Program-made: the position numbers and the translations under genes
Shown: positions 8,629 to 15,789 of the stretch, piece after piece
Layout of the letters: every line of letters begins with the position of its first letter
Numbering within the stretch: position 1 is the stretch's first letter
Source: a virus
Virus record (IMG/VR): IMGVR_UViG_3300042558_000331
Coordinates: 1-43,270 of that record
Direction: 5' to 3' (one strand)
DNA length: 43,270 nt
The notes under the pieces: model-generated
Seen by the model: only the letters and a program-made list of their open reading frames with translations
Database searches by the model: none
Told to the model about the DNA's origin: nothing

Positions 8629-9998
8629 TATTCTTCTTTTGGTAATGTTCCTAATTTTTTCAAAAATGCTGCAATTGATTTCTTAATTTCTTTATTAGTT
8701 TTATCCGTCTCTCTACCATCAAAATCGTATCTATAAGTTTTGGTGTTACCCTCACCATTCGATATAGCATGGTCTTCGATTATTTTAAAACCTATCGATA
8801 CATCAACTACAGATGGATATAATAATGTTGAACCATCATCCATATTATCCGAACCACCTAATCCTGAAGTCATTTTTGAATTTGGCATATTTGCTGAATT
8901 TGGCCAAGGTGCATTATCATCTATTTCAAATGATAAACTTTCTATAAATCCAGGTATATTTTTATATAAATCTCCGATAGATACTCTAACTAAATTTGGA
9001 GCCATAGCATATTGAGAATTATTTTTTCCAGATGCATCAGTCCCAAATGTAATAGCTCTTATATCTTTATCCGGAAATGCTAATGATTTTAAATAATTAA
9101 TTTTTGTAATCATTACATCTCTTTCTGTAATAGTTGTGTAATACAACTTTAAATTAAATCTCAAAGCCCTTTCTACTCCACCATATCTATATACACTAAA
9201 TGGAGAACCTAAATATTTAAAATTAGTCCAAGCAGGAGTAACCTCTTCGGATATTCCACTAACACTACCAACAAACGGAACTTTTAAAGAAGTTTTACCT
9301 TTTGCAGGAATGGTTTGAAATGTAGTTATTACGTGATTAGCATACTCTTTTCCTTCTAACTCATCTTCGGTTATTGAAATAGCTTCTAATAGTTTTTTCT
9401 GACCTTCATCCCAATACGTTCCAGCTCCTTTTGAATCCCTTAGTTTAAGACCATTTTTATCTTTAAAATGCGTAGAAAATAGCATATCTTCTCTTTTAAC
9501 TTCCTTGCCATCTTTATCTTTACTAAGTTTTGGTCCAAAAACTTCATTGTTATCTTTATCCTTTAAATCATTAGCCAATTTCTTTAAGCCACCTTTCGTA
9601 ACGGCTTTGATTGCTAAATTTGCAGCCATTCCGGTTATCGATGAACCACCCTGTGTAAACGATGCTATCAATGATGCGGGTGCAGGAGTATCTTTTATAT
9701 AATACTTTGTACCAGGTTCTACTGCTGTTCTTAATTGTTGTTGAGTTTTAAATAAAGATAATGGTTTTTGAAATGGAGTTTTATCTTTAAATATAGTATC
9801 CGATGGTCTATTAGCTGAACCACCTAAAGCACCACCTATTTGATTCCCAATTAAATCAGCTACCGCATCCGGCGATGATGCAAGTAATGCAGCACCTCTT
9901 GGAGGGTTGATTAAACCTCTACTTTCGATTATAGCTGTACCGCTTAATCCGTATAGTTCTTTCTTTTGTGATTTAAAAAGGTCTAAAAGTGTTGCCAT
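8628..9998 (-). CDS. Probable baseplate tail-tube junction/cap protein (gp48/gp54-like)
   Basis: 456 aa. The N-terminal 150 residues are Ala/Gly/Pro-rich and partly low complexity. The C-terminal half holds a beta-rich domain with the run GGVERALRFNLKLYYT, then YLKSLAFPD, then MAPNLVRVSIGDLYKNIPGF and IESLSFEIDD. A 'load-like strands, YLksL-fP, P-x-v-x-v-x-i-G-x-l-y-x-x-i-P-g-x-i-x-x-x-s' order is what I associate with tube-initiator proteins that join the hub to the tail tube. Its place directly after the tape measure and before the LysM protein fits T4 gp48/gp54, which follow gp29. The ATATTTATA motif ends about 17 bases upstream of the ATG. Assignment rests on pattern and order, not on a strict signature. 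Confidence 0.55.
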   Translation of the reverse strand: MATLLDLFKSQKKELYGLSGTAIIESRGLINPPRGAALLASSPDAVADLIGNQIGGALGGSANRPSDTIFKDKTPFQKPLSLFKTQQQLRTAVEPGTKYYIKDTPAPASLIASFTQGGSSITGMAANLAIKAVTKGGLKKLANDLKDKDNNEVFGPKLSKDKDGKEVKREDMLFSTHFKDKNGLKLRDSKGAGTYWDEGQKKLLEAISITEDELEGKEYANHVITTFQTIPAKGKTSLKVPFVGSVSGISEEVTPAWTNFKYLGSPFSVYRYGGVERALRFNLKLYYTTITERDVMITKINYLKSLAFPDKDIRAITFGTDASGKNNSQYAMAPNLVRVSIGDLYKNIPGFIESLSFEIDDNAPWPNSANMPNSKMTSGLGGSDNMDDGSTLLYPSVVDVSIGFKIIEDHAISNGEGNTKTYRYDFDGRETDKTNKEIKKSIAAFLKKLGTLPKEE

Positions 9999-10015
9999 TT
10001 ATAGTTTGTATTTAC

Positions 10016-10025
10016 TATAAATATC
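10016..10025 (-). promoter_or_regulatory. ATATTTATA motif upstream of the tube-junction gene
   Basis: Coding-strand GATATTTATA, 17 bases upstream of the ATG at 9998. Confidence 0.4.
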
Positions 10026-10049
10026 TTTAATGTAAATTTATAGGAATTA

Positions 10050-13000
10050 TTAAGTTCTAGATAATGAGTAGTTCTTACGGCTATTCGATAGTAATTGTCT
10101 ATTAACAGTCTTGCCATCTAAACTAATTGGTGTTTCACCTGCGGTATTGTATGCAATTTGTTCTAATATTGCCGCATTAGCCGCTAAAAGTGCTACCATC
10201 TCATTTTGTACGTTTCCAGAGAACTTCATTTCTTTAGCAGCATCTTCTGATAATTTATTGGTTTTTTCTGCTAATGCGGTTGTTTTTGTTGCTGCTGCTA
10301 CTACCGGCTTTTGTGCTTCCGCAACTGCTTTTGTTTGAACTTCAGCTGCTACTGATGGATTTGCTGCGGCTGTTGCTGCGGGAGTTTCTGTTTTTCTCAA
10401 TTCCATTTTACCCAATCCCAATTGTTGTCCCAACCAAGAATCAGCTAAACCATTCCACATCTTTGCAAAAGCGTTGTAAATCATATCAAATGTACTTTTG
10501 AATGGAGCTATTACACCATCTATGAAATCTGAAAATCCTTTTTTAAGCGTTTCCCATGCTCCGGTGAAATCACCCGATAAGAATTGACCAACTGCACTAA
10601 TGATATCAAATAAAAATCCGAAAGCAGATATCAATATTTCAAACGGCGCCATAAGAGTGTTTCCGATAAAAGTTGCAATGCCAGAGAATATACTACCTAA
10701 ACCTTCTTCAAAGCCTAAACTTATCATAAAGTTATTAACACTATCATATACTGCTGAAAACTTTTCACCTAACCAACTAAACGCTTGTGATATCTTATCA
10801 ATTACAGGTTTAAACTTTTCCCCTATTGCCATAAATTTACCACTAACACTATCCCATAATCCACCAAATCTTGCAGAAACTTCCGGTGCATTTTCATTTA
10901 TCCAACCACCTAATGTATCACCCAAAAATCCTCCAACCAAAGTACCTACTGGTCCAAGCATAGTTCCTAACGCAGCTCCACCTGCGGCTAACCCACCTTG
11001 CAATGCTCCTGCTCCAACTGCTTCTCCTGTACTACCACCTTTATCCTTTTTATCCATAAATCCGGTAACACCACCAAATAGACCAGCTAATGCACTACCT
11101 CCTCCTTTTGTTAAAAATTTACCAACACCACCTAATAAACTACTACCACCTTCTGCGGTAGCAGTTGCACCACCTCCTTTAAATAATCCTTTAGCACCTT
11201 TAACTATTTGTGGTAAAAAGTTTCCAATCAATCCTCCGGCAGATGCAGCTAATGCTCCTCCGATGTTTTCTGTAAATCCTCTTTCTACGTTCAATTGTGC
11301 CAATCCTTTTTTATAATCCAAATATGCTTGAGAATTTAACCAAGCATTATTTTTCATTGTATCTAAAGCAGCTTGTGCAACTGCTTTTTGGCCCTGAATC
11401 ATTGCTTGTTGTGTATTCAATGCAGATTCGGCACTTTGCTTTAATGTTAAAAATGCATCATTTGATGCTTTAGCACTCTTTTCTTCCAATGTACCAACTT
11501 TTCCAGCACCTTCTTGATAACCAGGTGTTCCTATTTTTTCCAAAGAACTCAAATCCATTCCACCTAAAGCGGATTGTAATTGTTGTTTTTGGAACATATT
11601 CATATCGGATGGCTTTAATCCTTGCGCTTGTAATGCTTTTAATGCTCCCTCTTGGTCACCCGACATAAACTTAGACCTAACTTCTGATAAGTTTACATTT
11701 TTACCTAACATAGCCGATAAACTCATTTCTGCTTTGATACTATCTTTATAGTTCAATACCATACTTTGTCCAGCCTTAGCTACTTCAGAAAAACTAACCC
11801 CCAATGATTTTGCATAAACTACTTGTCTAGCTAATGCTTTACCACTTTGTACCTGATAATCCAATGCCATTTCAGATGCAGATGCAACTTCGTTCATTAT
11901 ATCACCAACATTTAAGCCGGCTTGTTCTGCCATTGCCCTCGTACCTTCTGCCATATTTAATGCAGTATCAGCCGAAATTCCATCTAATAGTTTAAATGCT
12001 TGTTGTACGTTTGCTAAATTATCTACCGATATACCACTTCTTTCAGCGAATATTGCCATATCAGCAGCTAATTTTGTAGAACCACTACCTGCTTTAGATG
12101 CTGCGGTTGTTGCTGATGCAATACTTTCAGCAGATATACCTGCTAATTGTAATTTAGATGCAGCATATCCTACACTACCCAATCCTTTACCAAAAAATGC
12201 AGTTTTAGATGCTGCGTTAAATTGAGCAGCCATTTCTTGCAATTGGAAACCAAAGTCCATAGCGGCTTGTTTTCCAGCAAATGCCAAATCGTTTCCTGCT
12301 TGTGCTACATTTTTAGCACCTTCAATTTGATTCTCTTTTACATCATTCGATGCCTCAATCGCCGCTTGAGTACCGGCGCCGAAATAATCATATGCTAGTT
12401 TTCCAGCGGCTGCTCCTAAAGCAATTAATGCCGCTTTACCCAATGTACCTTTGTTTGCAATATCCCCTACCACATCACTCAACTCTCTAGCCAATGGAAT
12501 ACCACTACCACCAAGTTGGTCTAACGCAGTATTCATTCCACCCAATGCAGCTGCGCTTCGTTGTGCAGCTTGTTCAAAGGATTCCATCTCTGCTCTACCT
12601 TGTCTAAATACTTCCACTAAATCTTGGCCGGATTGGGTGCTCGTATCTATTAAACCTATAAGTTCATCGAATGATGCTAAAGATTGTTGTACTAAATTAT
12701 TATATTCTTCCTGTCCTATTCTTCCCTGTGCTAATTTAGCAGATGCTTGTACAATAGAAACATTCATATTTCTATAAGCATCATTAGCTTTATCAATATG
12801 TTTTAATTGCCTATCATCGAATCCAGCAGTTTCAACTATACTAGCTATATCACTTAATGCATCTTTTGCGGAATTTAATTTTGTTCCGAATTTTTGCTGT
12901 AATTCAACATTATTTTGTAAAGAATTTCCAATACTTGTTAAAGTATCATCTATATCATCAAAGTTTCGTAGGTTCTTCGATATTACATTTTTTAGAGAAT

Positions 13001-13187
13001 TCAATTCATCTAATTGGTCCTCTAATAAACCAAGAATTATTTTTTGTTGTTCCGCACGAGCTTCTAAATCTCTTAATTCTTGCCCAGATGCGGTTGCGGC
13101 AGCTCTATTTTGCTCAGCGATTCTTTGCTGAGTAGCTTCGATATCTCGAAGTAAATCCCTTCTTTCTCTTTCGTTAGGAGTTGCCAT
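10050..13187 (-). CDS. Tail tape measure protein
   Basis: 1045 aa, the longest gene of the tail module and located after the tail chaperones, the standard place for a tape measure. The N-terminal 130 residues are charged coiled coil (RERRDLLRDIEATQQRIAEQ). A long helical body rich in Ala, Ser and Gln follows. Around residues 650-770 there are Gly/Ala-rich hydrophobic stretches (GGLAAGGAALGTMLGPVGTL) that could insert into the host membrane during ejection. The C-terminal part has Trp/Phe-rich amphipathic helices (MIYNAFAKMWNGLADSWLGQ). The tape measure sets tail length; at the usual 0.15 nm per residue this would predict a tail of the order of 150 nm, which is an estimate from family behaviour. 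No lysozyme or peptidase motif seen. T4 gp29 is shorter (590 aa). Confidence 0.85.
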   Translation of the reverse strand: MATPNERERRDLLRDIEATQQRIAEQNRAAATASGQELRDLEARAEQQKIILGLLEDQLDELNSLKNVISKNLRNFDDIDDTLTSIGNSLQNNVELQQKFGTKLNSAKDALSDIASIVETAGFDDRQLKHIDKANDAYRNMNVSIVQASAKLAQGRIGQEEYNNLVQQSLASFDELIGLIDTSTQSGQDLVEVFRQGRAEMESFEQAAQRSAAALGGMNTALDQLGGSGIPLARELSDVVGDIANKGTLGKAALIALGAAAGKLAYDYFGAGTQAAIEASNDVKENQIEGAKNVAQAGNDLAFAGKQAAMDFGFQLQEMAAQFNAASKTAFFGKGLGSVGYAASKLQLAGISAESIASATTAASKAGSGSTKLAADMAIFAERSGISVDNLANVQQAFKLLDGISADTALNMAEGTRAMAEQAGLNVGDIMNEVASASEMALDYQVQSGKALARQVVYAKSLGVSFSEVAKAGQSMVLNYKDSIKAEMSLSAMLGKNVNLSEVRSKFMSGDQEGALKALQAQGLKPSDMNMFQKQQLQSALGGMDLSSLEKIGTPGYQEGAGKVGTLEEKSAKASNDAFLTLKQSAESALNTQQAMIQGQKAVAQAALDTMKNNAWLNSQAYLDYKKGLAQLNVERGFTENIGGALAASAGGLIGNFLPQIVKGAKGLFKGGGATATAEGGSSLLGGVGKFLTKGGGSALAGLFGGVTGFMDKKDKGGSTGEAVGAGALQGGLAAGGAALGTMLGPVGTLVGGFLGDTLGGWINENAPEVSARFGGLWDSVSGKFMAIGEKFKPVIDKISQAFSWLGEKFSAVYDSVNNFMISLGFEEGLGSIFSGIATFIGNTLMAPFEILISAFGFLFDIISAVGQFLSGDFTGAWETLKKGFSDFIDGVIAPFKSTFDMIYNAFAKMWNGLADSWLGQQLGLGKMELRKTETPAATAAANPSVAAEVQTKAVAEAQKPVVAAATKTTALAEKTNKLSEDAAKEMKFSGNVQNEMVALLAANAAILEQIAYNTAGETPISLDGKTVNRQLLSNSRKNYSLSRT

Positions 13188-13202
13188 TTAGTTAATAAAA
13201 GA

Positions 13203-13454
13203 TTATTTATTAATTGATTTCAAATAATTGGCTAGATATTGAGATTCGCCACCATATTTTTGCATCATTTTTTTTCTATCCGCCATATTTTTAGCGATTA
13301 GTTCATCAAAATCTTTCCAAATATCAGCAAGTTCTGGACTTTTATCTTCTAAACTACCTATCCAAGCTTTTTCTTTTCCATCTGCTTTTGCTCTAAAAAA
13401 GCTTTTGAAAAAATCGGATATACCAGCTTCTGTTATTTTTATCTTTTTAGGCAT
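13203..13454 (-). CDS. Small hypothetical protein upstream of tape measure
   Basis: 83 aa, basic at the N-terminus (MPKKIKITEAGISDFFKSFF) and helical throughout, with many Lys and Asp residues. No motif recognised. It lies between the tail chaperone frame and the tape measure gene, 15 bases before the latter, and has the ATATTTATA motif at 13478-13487, about 24 bases upstream of its ATG. A tail-assembly accessory role is plausible from location alone. Confidence 0.65.
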   Translation of the reverse strand: MPKKIKITEAGISDFFKSFFRAKADGKEKAWIGSLEDKSPELADIWKDFDELIAKNMADRKKMMQKYGGESQYLANYLKSINK

Positions 13455-13477
13455 ATTAGTTCTATTGTTTATTCTTA

Positions 13478-13487
13478 TATAAATATC
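13478..13487 (-). promoter_or_regulatory. ATATTTATA motif upstream of the 83-aa gene
   Basis: Coding-strand GATATTTATA, 24 bases upstream of the ATG at 13454, overlapping the stop of the gp51-like frame. Confidence 0.4.
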
Positions 13488-13755
13488 ATCTTCTTCTTAT
13501 TTTAGAAGAATTATTTGATGGAGATTTATTTGTAACTTTATTCATCGCTTCACTTTCGTTTTCTTTTACTTTAAGTAACTCTCTCCAATAGAATTCTCTT
13601 AACTTAATAGGCATGAAATATAAGTCATGCCAATTGAATCCACCATTGGCATAATAAATCATTTGAAAGATTTTCTGATGTAAAACTAAAGAATAGTTAT
13701 TCGCTAGGGTAAAAAAAGTCAACCCCAAACGGGATTCGGAGAGCCTCCTTCTCAC
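13486..13755 (-). CDS. Second tail-assembly chaperone frame (gp51-like / GT-type extension)
   Basis: Open frame of 89 codons overlapping the end of the gp26-like gene by 59 bases. The only start codon in the overlap is GTG at 13755; the first ATG is at 13662 and gives 58 aa. The conserved-looking core is MIYYANGGFNWHDLYFMPIK, followed by LREFYWRELLKVKENE, a small helical motif (y-x-x-GGF-x-x-x-D-l-y-x-MPi-x-lR-x-fY) that I associate with short proteins following gp26 in T4-like phages. Location between tail tube and tape measure is that of the lambda G/GT chaperone pair. The frame is +1 (equivalently -2) to the upstream gene and both meet at a T7 run at 13711-13717. It may be made as a frameshift fusion, by re-initiation at 13662, or both. 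The C-terminus is basic (SSKIRRR). Confidence 0.65.
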   Translation of the reverse strand: MRRRLSESRLGLTFFTLANNYSLVLHQKIFQMIYYANGGFNWHDLYFMPIKLREFYWRELLKVKENESEAMNKVTNKSPSNNSSKIRRR

Positions 13756-14509
13756 CTGTAAATGGGGATTCGTAATCGAATTTTAAATCTAAATCTGGAC
13801 TAAGTTTACTAATTTCTTTTCTTAGTGATTTAGAATCTCCTGCTAATAATCGATTTGATACAAAGTTACTAATGTATCCGATATCTCTATTTCCATCTAC
13901 TTCGGTGATAATTCTTCTATATCTCGATGTAATTTCGTTACTTGATTTTGTAGCTTTTTGAATAGCCTCAATATCTTTGTTGATAGAAAGTTCATCACCA
14001 TGTGTTAATAATCTAAACTTTATAGAAGCTTTAGATATTGGTAATGTATAATCATATTCATTCTTTCTATTCAATTTAGATTCATCAACTTCTTTAATTT
14101 GTATTTTTGATAAATCCACTGTTACTTTTACTGGCTCATTTGCTTCCGGGTCATTAATAGTAACTTCGTATTCAGGTCCAAATGCCAATACTCTAGATGA
14201 TATTAAAATAGCATTTTTATCACCTACTAATAAATCATTTATGTTTACACCTGGCTCTACCACTACCGATTCCAATAGTTTATCCAAATGCACACCCTTT
14301 TTAACTAAATTAGCTGAAGTAAGAATATCTTCTTCTTTAGCTGTCATTAATTTGATTGTGATTTCTCCTTTAGATAGTGGAGATGATTCAGGATAACATA
14401 ATCCTTTTGATGGTAAACTGATAATTTCAGTTGGAAATGGATAGTTTCTTTGGTCCGATGATGCTCCCAAACCTCTTGTAACTTGTTGTTCTACGTTTTG
14501 TTGTTCCAT
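13697..14509 (-). CDS. Baseplate/tail assembly protein, gp26-like (tail chaperone position)
   Basis: 270 aa from ATG 14509. A longer in-frame start at 14566 exists but would run through the terminator hairpin at 14551-14581 and add an atypical hydrophobic stretch, so I prefer 14509 (MEQQNVEQQVTRGLGASSDQ). Residues about 25-80 carry FPTEIISLPSKGLCYPESSP, then LSKGEITIKLMTAKEEDILT, the 'LPSkG-x-x-Yp-x-x-s-p-l-x-x-G-e-i-x-i-k-x-m-t-a-x-e-E-d-I-L' signature I connect with the T4 baseplate family (PF12322, T4 gp26). The position between the tail tube and the tape measure suggests a tail-assembly chaperone. The frame ends in GVDFFYPSE; the two Phe codons lie in a T7 run five codons before the stop, which could allow shift into the next frame. 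Confidence 0.7.
   Translation of the reverse strand: MEQQNVEQQVTRGLGASSDQRNYPFPTEIISLPSKGLCYPESSPLSKGEITIKLMTAKEEDILTSANLVKKGVHLDKLLESVVVEPGVNINDLLVGDKNAILISSRVLAFGPEYEVTINDPEANEPVKVTVDLSKIQIKEVDESKLNRKNEYDYTLPISKASIKFRLLTHGDELSINKDIEAIQKATKSSNEITSRYRRIITEVDGNRDIGYISNFVSNRLLAGDSKSLRKEISKLSPDLDLKFDYESPFTGEKEALRIPFGVDFFYPSE
13711..13717 (-). other. Candidate programmed frameshift site (T7 run)
   Basis: On the coding strand the sequence reads GAC TTT TTT TAC with the gp26-like frame as written: seven T in a row, and the zero-frame stop TAA comes four codons later at 13697-13699. Slipping +1 or -2 on the Phe codons moves ribosomes into the open frame of the gp51-like ORF. A -1 shift instead meets TAG after four codons. 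The fusion would be about 340 aa. Programmed shifts between tail chaperone frames are known across tailed phages; most are -1, with -2 proposed for phage Mu. Confidence 0.5.
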
Positions 14510-14550
14510 AATATTAATAACTTTATCTTTATATATAAGTATATATAAAT

Positions 14551-14581
14551 AAAAAAAGGAGAACATTTCTGCTCTCCTTTT
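14551..14581 (-). terminator. Rho-independent terminator
   Basis: On the minus strand AAAAGGAGA, a loop of about ten bases, then TCTCCTTTT and a T run. It lies 27 bases past the stop of the 61-aa gene and upstream of the gp26-like gene. The A and T tracts on both sides make it potentially bidirectional. Confidence 0.8.
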
Positions 14582-14607
14582 AAACTATTGAAAAAATATT
14601 ATTTTAA

Positions 14608-14793
14608 TTACTCACTTCTACGTTCTAACAATTCAGCCTTAGCTCTCTCATACATCAAATCACTAATCAAATCACGATCGAAGTAATACTCCATATTTAG
14701 CTCAAATGAACTAACTCCCAAATGTAGAGCTCTACTCTCTACGAAGTTACAATACTCATACACACTCATACCACACACATCTAAAAGCTCCAT
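14608..14793 (-). CDS. Small hypothetical protein
   Basis: 61 aa, acidic, starting MELLDVCGMSVYEYCNFVES and ending AKAELLERRSE. Two Cys residues (7 and 15) and helical character; no family recognised. Together with the 87-aa gene just upstream it forms a two-gene cassette enclosed by terminators at 14551-14581 and 15194-15223, inside the tail gene order. It may be a cargo (moron-like) gene not needed for virion assembly. Confidence 0.65.
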   Translation of the reverse strand: MELLDVCGMSVYEYCNFVESRALHLGVSSFELNMEYYFDRDLISDLMYERAKAELLERRSE

Positions 14794-14812
14794 ATGTTAT
14801 TTATTTTAAGGA

Positions 14813-15076
14813 TTAATATTCAATTAAGGAAATTGGAACGATAAACACACCACCACTCTTTACACTTAGAGTAGCTTTGGTTCGGTTAATCTTATTAACA
14901 GACAACTCTTTACCACGCAACTTAGGGTGATTTACTCTAACGGTCATACCCACAGCTAAACCCACTTTCTTTTGAAGTGATTCAATATTACGTTTTTGTT
15001 TGATTAACTCAACAACAATCTGATTGATGTTTCTTAATTCCGCTACTGATAGATTTGATAATTCTGAAATGTTCAT
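14813..15076 (-). CDS. Small KOW-like protein, unknown role
   Basis: 87 aa from ATG 15076 (MNISELSNLSVAELRNINQI). An upstream in-frame ATG at 15127 exists but adds only a poorly conserved-looking, aromatic/basic stretch, so I choose 15076. Residues 1-40 form a helical coiled-coil-like segment (VVELIKQKRNIESLQKKV). Residues 43-87 look like a small SH3/KOW-type barrel: VGMTVRVNHPKLRGKELSVN, then KINRTKATLSVKSGG and a beta end. KOW-like barrels occur in translation and transcription factors and in phage regulatory proteins, so a nucleic-acid-binding or ribosome-related role is possible, but this is inference. Followed after 19 bases by the 61-aa gene; the pair lies between two terminators. Confidence 0.65.
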   Translation of the reverse strand: MNISELSNLSVAELRNINQIVVELIKQKRNIESLQKKVGLAVGMTVRVNHPKLRGKELSVNKINRTKATLSVKSGGVFIVPISLIEY

Positions 15077-15193
15077 AACTTTATTTGTTTTACGTTTAAC
15101 TCTTATTACATAGTAAAGGTAATACATTCTGCTATAAAAGTCAAGCCTTTTTTCAATTATTTTTCAAATTTATAATCATTCTAAATAAGACAT

Positions 15194-15223
15194 AAAAAAA
15201 GGGATAGAAATCTACCCCTTTTT
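15194..15223 (-). terminator. Rho-independent terminator after tail tube gene
   Basis: On the minus strand AAAAAGGGG, TAGATTTCTA, then TCCC and a T7 run: a GC-clasped stem with A and T tracts, 28 bases past the tail tube stop. Probably ends the sheath-tube transcript. Confidence 0.85.
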
Positions 15224-15251
15224 AATTATTTTAAAGTTTACCTATTAGAGA

Positions 15252-15740
15252 TTAGTACTCAAGAATTGCGTAATCGTATGCTAATGTCAATTCGATTGAT
15301 AATGGGTCATTTGAAGCCCAATCCAACTCACCGAAGTTTGCTGAAGAAATGAATGCTCCTTTAAGAGTCCATTGTTCAACTTTATCACCTACCGGTCCTA
15401 ATAGATAGAACGTAATATCTTTCTTATAGAAAGCTGCGTATCCATCTCTACCTGTCAATGATTCGTGTGAACTTCTAATCCACTCCATAACTTGCTGTGC
15501 ACCTGATGGTACAATTGGGTCATAAAGAGAGATAGTGATATCATCCCAAGTTGATTTACCTTTAATTTTTCTTTTTACGTTGATGTGGTCTAGCTCAACT
15601 ACTTCCGATGTGAAAGTTGGTCTACTAGCCGTTTTTATCATATACGATTGGATACCGTTGATTTCCATTATAAATCTATTACCTAACTTTGGTTCAAAGT
15701 TGGTATAGAACATTTTATCGAACTCTAATACTTCTGGCAT
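15252..15740 (-). CDS. gp19: Tail tube protein (gp19-like)
   Basis: 162 aa, the same length as T4 gp19 (163 aa). The N-terminal FYTNFEPKLGNRFIMEINGI, the middle VVELDHINVKRKIKGKSTWD and DDITISLYDPIVPSGAQQVM, and the end SIELTLAYDYAILEY follow the tube-protein pattern of alternating strands around a ring-forming barrel. The phrase 'P-k-x-x-N-r-F-x-m-x-i' and 'w-x-d-i-t-i-x-l-y-D-x-i' are typical of myovirus tubes. It lies directly after the sheath gene, as in T4, with its own ATATTTATA motif about 28 bases upstream and a strong terminator after it. Hexamer rings of this protein form the inner tail tube through which DNA passes. Confidence 0.95.
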   Translation of the reverse strand: MPEVLEFDKMFYTNFEPKLGNRFIMEINGIQSYMIKTASRPTFTSEVVELDHINVKRKIKGKSTWDDITISLYDPIVPSGAQQVMEWIRSSHESLTGRDGYAAFYKKDITFYLLGPVGDKVEQWTLKGAFISSANFGELDWASNDPLSIELTLAYDYAILEY

Positions 15741-15768
15741 TTTTTTCTCTATTTAATTGTTTTCTTTA

Positions 15769-15778
15769 TATAAATATC
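15769..15778 (-). promoter_or_regulatory. ATATTTATA motif upstream of tail tube
   Basis: Coding-strand GATATTTATA, about 28 bases upstream of the ATG at 15740. One of the recurrent intergenic copies; candidate late promoter or RNA signal. Confidence 0.4.
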
Positions 15779-15789
15779 TACTTTTAAAA

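Noticed and set aside
10600-11316. Plus-strand open frame of 238 codons opposite the tape measure gene
   Set aside because: Pro/Asn-rich translation with no family pattern, produced by the Gly/Ala-rich codons of the tape measure on the other strand. All supported genes are on the minus strand.
14510-14566. Longer start for the gp26-like gene at 14566
   Set aside because: The extension would be encoded by the downstream arm of the terminator hairpin and adds a Phe/Tyr-rich stretch not expected for the family.
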